The position numbers and the translations under genes were made by a program. A DNA stretch of 32,941 nucleotides, from contig JACPQW010000188.1 in the NCBI GenBank assembly GCA_016190285.1, positions 1 through 32,941 of the forward strand, given 5' to 3'. The DNA comes from Candidatus Methylomirabilis oxygeniifera (GTDB lineage Bacteria; Methylomirabilota; Methylomirabilia; Methylomirabilales; Methylomirabilaceae). Shown piece by piece: positions 28,476 through 32,941 of the stretch. The number at the start of each line of letters is the position of its first letter. The first letter of the stretch is position 1. The notes beneath the pieces were generated by a model, which was not told where the DNA came from, ran no database searches, and saw only the letters and a program-made list of their open reading frames with translations.

Positions 28476-30586
28476 GCAAGACCGACCCAACGAAAAACAC
28501 TCCGGCTCGCGCGACAAAGAAGGTGCCACTCGAGTCAGCCGCACTCAAGCAGACCGAGGTCAAGATCACGCCTGCCAAGGGTCGGCCGATGCTCACCTGG
28601 GTGGGGAAGCGGCCGCTGTCGAACGTCACGGCCTTCCCGGCCCAGCATGTGGAGACCTTCGCACCGCCCCAATCCGCAATCGCCAACCCGAAATCGGACA
28701 TCTGGCATGACTGGCCAGCGGCCTACCCCAAGGGCGGCCTCCTCTTCCATGGCGACAACAAAGAGGTGTTGGCGCACCTGCTCGCCAACGGCTTCCGCGG
28801 CAAGGTGAACCTGATCTACATCGACCCGCCCTTCGACTCCGGAGCCGATTATGTTCGTAAAGTCTCCCTACGCGGCGTCAAGGGCACCGCGAAGATCGAC
28901 GGCGAGAGCTACACGCTTGGAGAGCAGATCCAGTACACCGACATCTGGGCCAACGACAATTACCTCCAGTTTATGTACGAGCGGTTACTGCTGCTGAAGG
29001 AGCTACTGCATCCCAACGGAACAATTTGGTTGCATTGCGATTACCACAAGGGCCATTTTCTGCGCAATCTTATGGACGAGGTTTATGGTTCTGCTTCCTT
29101 TAAAAATGAGATCATTTGGCAACGCTCATCGGCCCATAGTGATGCGTCAACGTTCTCAAACCTCCACGACATCTTGTACTACTACGCACTTGGTGACGAA
29201 TTCACTTTTAACAAGCAGTTTGTTGAGCATGACGAGAAGTACATCACATCCCATTATCGTTACGTTGACGAGCGTGGGCGGAGATATAGGACCGATAATC
29301 TGACTGCAACTGGTTTGAAGGGCCAAGGATATGAATACGAGTGGAACGGAGTCAGGCGAATCTGGCGGTGTCCACAGGAAACTATGAAGAAACTTCACGA
29401 AGAAGGCCGAATCCAGTACACGAGGAACAGAGTCGCGGAGTATGTCAGGTACTTGGATGAAATGAGTGGAACCGCTTTGCCAGACCTATGGACGGACATT
29501 TTACCCGTCAACTCACAGGCTGCTGAACGTCTTGATTTTGCGACCCAAAAGCCAGAGGACCTACTCAGTCGGATCATAGAAGCCTCGTCTAATCCCGGAG
29601 ACCTCGTCCTCGACTGCTTTCTTGGCTCTGGCACTACGGCTGCTGTGGCGCAGAAATTGGGACGCCGCTGGATCGGCTGCGACCTCAACAAAGGAGCGAT
29701 CCAGACAACAGCCAAGCGGCTGCAAACGATTATTCGCCAACAGATCGAGGCCGGGCAGAAAAACCCCCTCACCCTCGCCCTCTCCCACGATGGGGAGAGG
29801 GGAAAGGACGTGGGTCCGGCGCAAGTCGCGTTCGCTGTCTGGCGCGTCAACGACTACGACCTCGCGATCCAGCACAACGAGGCCGTCAATCTGGCCTGCG
29901 AGCACATCGGTATCCAGCGGACTCGCACCGATGCTTACTTCGACGGCACGCTGGGTCAACCCCTCGTCAAGATCATTCCCTTCGGCCATCCCCTTACACC
30001 GCTGGATCTGGAGGAACTCAAGCGGGAACTGGAGGCCAGGCCAGAAGAAGACCGACCCATCACCCTCGTCTGTTTAGGCATGGAACTTGCCGCCAAGACT
30101 TGGATCGAGGACTGGAACAGGCTCCGCAAACGCAAGAAGGATGAATACCTACATAAGCCGGAGGTCAACAGGATTGACGTCATAGAGCTTCGCACCGACC
30201 CCAAATACGGCAAATTTATCCGGCACGAGCCGGCTACGGCGAAGGTCAAGATCACTTGTGTAGGGGCGCCGCTCGCTGCGCCCAAGATCGTCGTCGAGAT
30301 AGAAGACTTCATCTCGCCGACGATCATCGAACGGCTGGATCAGCAGGCAGGAATGCTCAAGCCAACGATCGATGACTGGCGGGCGATGGTGGACTGCGTG
30401 ATGATCGACCCGGCCTACGATGGGCAGGTCTTCAACGTAGCTCTCGCTGACGTGCCGGAGAAGAAGACTGACTTGGTCGTGGGACGGTACGAACTTGCCG
30501 CCCCAAGCGCCGAAACCACCGTCGCCATCAAGATCATCGACATGCTAGGCGAAGAAGTCCTCGTCACTCGGTTGGTAAAGGAATAG
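28472..30586 (+). CDS. mod: Type III-like DNA methyltransferase (Mod), adenine-specific
   Basis: VNLIYIDPPFDSGADYV (motif IV DPPF), TIWLHCDYHKGHFLRNLMDEVYG, LVLDCFLGSGTTAAVAQKLGRRWIGCDLNKGAI (motif I). Start overlaps the hepT stop (ATGA). Confidence 0.92.
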   Translation: MSKTDPTKNTPARATKKVPLESAALKQTEVKITPAKGRPMLTWVGKRPLSNVTAFPAQHVETFAPPQSAIANPKSDIWHDWPAAYPKGGLLFHGDNKEVLAHLLANGFRGKVNLIYIDPPFDSGADYVRKVSLRGVKGTAKIDGESYTLGEQIQYTDIWANDNYLQFMYERLLLLKELLHPNGTIWLHCDYHKGHFLRNLMDEVYGSASFKNEIIWQRSSAHSDASTFSNLHDILYYYALGDEFTFNKQFVEHDEKYITSHYRYVDERGRRYRTDNLTATGLKGQGYEYEWNGVRRIWRCPQETMKKLHEEGRIQYTRNRVAEYVRYLDEMSGTALPDLWTDILPVNSQAAERLDFATQKPEDLLSRIIEASSNPGDLVLDCFLGSGTTAAVAQKLGRRWIGCDLNKGAIQTTAKRLQTIIRQQIEAGQKNPLTLALSHDGERGKDVGPAQVAFAVWRVNDYDLAIQHNEAVNLACEHIGIQRTRTDAYFDGTLGQPLVKIIPFGHPLTPLDLEELKRELEARPEEDRPITLVCLGMELAAKTWIEDWNRLRKRKKDEYLHKPEVNRIDVIELRTDPKYGKFIRHEPATAKVKITCVGAPLAAPKIVVEIEDFISPTIIERLDQQAGMLKPTIDDWRAMVDCVMIDPAYDGQVFNVALADVPEKKTDLVVGRYELAAPSAETTVAIKIIDMLGEEVLVTRLVKE
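28667..28699 (+). repeat. Dispersed-repeat-like segment in frame in the Mod N-terminus
   Basis: CCCCAATCCGCAATCGCCAACCCGAAATCGGAC, translated PPQSAIANPKSD; internal CAATCCG/CAATCGCC-like iteration. Confidence 0.55.
29763..29808 (+). repeat. Palindromic repeat-like segment in frame inside mod
   Basis: CCCCCTCACCCTCGCCCTCTCCCacgaTGGGGAGAGGGGAAAGG, translated PLTLALSHDGERGK; inverted arms CCCTCTCCC/GGGGAGAGGG. Confidence 0.75.
30261..30283 (+). repeat. Short palindromic repeat-like segment in frame inside mod
   Basis: TAGGGGCGCCGCTCGCTGCGCCC, translated VGAPLAAP; arms GGGCGC/GCGCCC. Confidence 0.5.
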
Positions 30587-30640
30587 GGGACCACGTGCTG
30601 GCGAGCGACTGGAGTCACTAATGGAGATTGAGGTGATATT

Positions 30641-31579
30641 GTGAGCAAGGGTGATTCAGCGAACCCTGACCTGGACTGTTTCGGCGTCCTCAACCGGCGA
30701 TGGACTATTGAGTTCGACGGAGGGAGCATTTCACCGGTTTCAGAGTTCGATGAAGTCACCGCTTGGGTCGATTCTTACACGAACCAGGATGGGTTTCTAT
30801 ACCCTCCAATGTCCCGTCAGGTCGTGTCGGACCCTAGAACAAATGAGGTAGTGGAGGAGGTGCCGAAAACGATACGTCCTGCGCTTCTCCACCAACTTCC
30901 GGCCTCCCATACGCTTCGCCTTTCCGACTCTGGTACGAGAGAGCAGCGTCGTCAGGGCATTGGCGCTTTCGTTATTCACCTGCTCGGGTACCTGTTTGGG
31001 ACTAGGCTCCAATTCTGGGACTGGTGGTTCGATAGCCGCGTGCCGATTCAATCAACTCACAACATCAGCTTTCGTGAGGCGACCGCCCAGGACTTCCTCT
31101 CGCATTGCTGCCGGACTTGGAGAAGTTGGACCGATGAAGAACGGCGGCTTATTACAAACGCGCTCTACATGCACTGTCGAGCGCCCTCGTATGAGTGGGA
31201 CTGGGAGCGGTTCACCATCGAGTACATGGTACTTGACGGCTGCTGGAAGCTCGCCAAGCTCAGATATGGGGTTAAAGATGAAGGCCACGCAAGGCGAATA
31301 GATAGCCTTTGTCGCAAGTTCGGCATTCCCTCAGATGGTAATCTTGTTGAGGCAATCGTGCGCTTGAGAAACGGCCTCTTCCACGAGGCGCTTTGGGACG
31401 GCTCGCAACCTTGCATGGGCACCAGCGGCACCACTTTTCTCCAGTCATATAACCTCCGCAGATTGAACCAGCGCTTAATTCCAGCTCTCCTCGAATACGC
31501 GACGCCTTATGTCGGGACCTGTTGGTGGTCGATAGGCACATTTGCCTTCAATTCACCATCAAGGCACGTCAACCCGTAG
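30641..31579 (+). CDS. Putative HEPN-domain protein of unknown family
   Basis: GTG start preceded by GAGGTGAT; C-terminal VRLRNGLFHEALWDG contains RX4H (RNGLFH) in a helical context; the N-terminal region is unassigned. Confidence 0.6.
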   Translation: MSKGDSANPDLDCFGVLNRRWTIEFDGGSISPVSEFDEVTAWVDSYTNQDGFLYPPMSRQVVSDPRTNEVVEEVPKTIRPALLHQLPASHTLRLSDSGTREQRRQGIGAFVIHLLGYLFGTRLQFWDWWFDSRVPIQSTHNISFREATAQDFLSHCCRTWRSWTDEERRLITNALYMHCRAPSYEWDWERFTIEYMVLDGCWKLAKLRYGVKDEGHARRIDSLCRKFGIPSDGNLVEAIVRLRNGLFHEALWDGSQPCMGTSGTTFLQSYNLRRLNQRLIPALLEYATPYVGTCWWSIGTFAFNSPSRHVNP

Positions 31580-31691
31580 CATCGCGCCACCACTTCGCGA
31601 CCTCTAGAGCTGGGGGTAGAGCGCCGCTTCGCTGGCGCCAGAGAGCGCATAAAACAAGAACCCCTTATCTAATCAATTTTATCGACTGCCC

Positions 31692-32801
31692 TCAGTGTAA
31701 CTGGCGGAAGGGTGCGGCGTAGCCGGTCATTTCGAGATATCCCACGCCGGAGATCGGCCGGTCACCCGCCGTCCCTGAAATCGCGACCGATCCTTCCCAG
31801 TAGGTGACCAGTGTACTACCGCGCGTATCCAACTCCTGATCAGGAAACGCGGCCTGCACCGATAGGTCGAGGCGACGAGACGGGACTTGGATCCGCCACC
31901 GGATCGGGTATCGGCCGCCGCTCTTCGGGCTCTGCCACATCTCCTGCGGCGTCAGTTCAAAGGCGCTGAAGGGTAAATGCTCGACTCGTCCATCCGGTTG
32001 GATCAGGCTGCCGCTGGAGTGGGGATCAGATCGCCCATCTGTCAATCGAAGTTGGTAGAGCATCAGCTCAACGCCATCACCAAGCTGGATTGCGAACCAG
32101 TCCCAGCCTACCTGCGATTCAGTCAGTTGGTTACTCCCGAATTCATGATCCATCCAGGTCGAGCCGGTCACGGTCTGCCGCTTTCCGGCGACGGTCAAGG
32201 TTCCCTCAGTGGTCATCCTGGTGAGCGAGTAGTAGTGAGAGGCATGGCCCAGACCTGCCGCCTTTTGACTTACGCCATGACTGCCGTGAATGGCCGGCGG
32301 TTTGCTCAGGCTCAGGGTGAGGTCGATCGCGTACCCCTCCGCATGTGCGATCAAGCGGTGGACCTTTTCATCTCCGAGGGCTTGCCACTGGCCGTTCCAG
32401 ACCTTGAACGTGTTGGCCAGGGCGCCCGCCGAGTCGAGGGCACCTCGGCTGCGGCGCTCCCAGTATTGGAAGCGGCGGTGCGTGAGGTCCGAGATGGCGA
32501 AGTGGGCCAGATGCAGGTCTCGAATCGCCCAGCGTGATTGGCTTGCGCCTCTCAGGGACGGATCGACGCCAACCCGAAAGAAGGTCAGTTGGTAGCCGAA
32601 CCGCTGCCCATCCTCGGTCCGCAGGTGACCCGAATAGTACCACCACTCGGTCTTAAAATCGGGATGTGAGGCGTGGTCTTGCGGAAAGGCGAATCGATAG
32701 CCGGGAAGCGCCGGCCGGAAGGCGGCTTCTACCTGCGCCCCAAGGTCGCTGAGCAGGTAGAGGAGCACCACTATCCCGATTCTGAACCCCTTACCCCTCA
32801 T
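31692..32801 (-). CDS. CrtC/AttH-like (lipocalin-like hydrolase) secreted protein
   Basis: FRPALPGYRFAFPQDHASHPDFKTEWWYYSGHLRTEDGQRFGYQLTFFRVG...SRWAIRDLHLAHFAISD...GSTWMDHEFGSNQL...GWDWFAIQLGDGVELMLYQLR. Confidence 0.88.
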   Translation of the reverse strand: MRGKGFRIGIVVLLYLLSDLGAQVEAAFRPALPGYRFAFPQDHASHPDFKTEWWYYSGHLRTEDGQRFGYQLTFFRVGVDPSLRGASQSRWAIRDLHLAHFAISDLTHRRFQYWERRSRGALDSAGALANTFKVWNGQWQALGDEKVHRLIAHAEGYAIDLTLSLSKPPAIHGSHGVSQKAAGLGHASHYYSLTRMTTEGTLTVAGKRQTVTGSTWMDHEFGSNQLTESQVGWDWFAIQLGDGVELMLYQLRLTDGRSDPHSSGSLIQPDGRVEHLPFSAFELTPQEMWQSPKSGGRYPIRWRIQVPSRRLDLSVQAAFPDQELDTRGSTLVTYWEGSVAISGTAGDRPISGVGYLEMTGYAAPFRQLH

Positions 32802-32941
32802 ACGCCACCGCTGCTGCGATGTTCAGGCGGGCCGCCTGCCTGGCAGGCAGGTAGCCGGCCAGTAAGGCCGCGCCGAGTGTGATGATCGACGACTTGAGGA
32901 CAACCCACCAGGAGAACTGAAACTGGATGGTCCAGCCGAAC
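32791..32941 (-). CDS. FtsX-type ABC transporter permease, C-terminus (truncated by window edge)
   Basis: Minus-strand frame FGWTIQFQFSWWVVLKSSIITLGAALLAGYLPARQAARLNIAAAVAYEG*; PARQAARLN motif; overlaps the start of the CrtC-like gene. Confidence 0.8.
   Translation of the reverse strand, partial: FGWTIQFQFSWWVVLKSSIITLGAALLAGYLPARQAARLNIAAAVAYEG

Noticed and set aside
31580-31691. Possible tRNA-like or att segment (GCTGGGGGTAGAGCGCCGCTTCGCTGGCGCC)
   Set aside because: No complete cloverleaf could be built and no tRNA 3' end or duplicate was seen at the other side of the island.
32828-32862. CCTGCCTGGCAGGCAGG palindrome similar to the hairpin at 158-177
   Set aside because: It encodes the expected LPARQAAR motif of FtsX-type permeases, so coding constraint explains it; similarity to 158-177 is probably chance.

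Overview
GC-rich bacterial chromosome window read from sequence and ORF translations only; taxonomy cannot be fixed from the sequence alone. Positions 1-6.7 kb carry a two-component cluster: two LuxR-type regulator / stand-alone receiver units flanking a PAS/HAMP NarL-type histidine kinase, then a patatin and a LuxR-type regulator on the minus strand. Positions 7.2-21.3 kb are mainly metabolic: glcF, a CHRD protein, a FecR/DUF6600 protein, a haem cluster (fused hemD-hemE, then hemH and hemG), a lipoprotein, ilvD, a DedA protein, a JAMM-like protein and a TIGR02757 protein. Positions 21.6-31.6 kb are a compact defence island: a TIR protein with an unassigned C-terminus, an XhoI/PaeR7I-like restriction enzyme with an SPPY methyltransferase, a transporter-gene remnant beside IS-end-like repeats, and a type III-like restriction-modification operon in which an MNT/HEPN toxin-antitoxin pair sits between res and mod with start/stop overlaps throughout. 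A further putative HEPN protein follows mod. The strongest candidates for something undescribed are the res-mntA-hepT-mod-HEPN arrangement, several dispersed-repeat-like segments translated in frame inside mod, and a hemD-hemE fusion whose linker contains a 14-bp tandem repeat (not a multiple of 3). The window ends in a CrtC/AttH-like protein and a partial FtsX-type permease. No rRNA, tRNA or CRISPR array was recognised.
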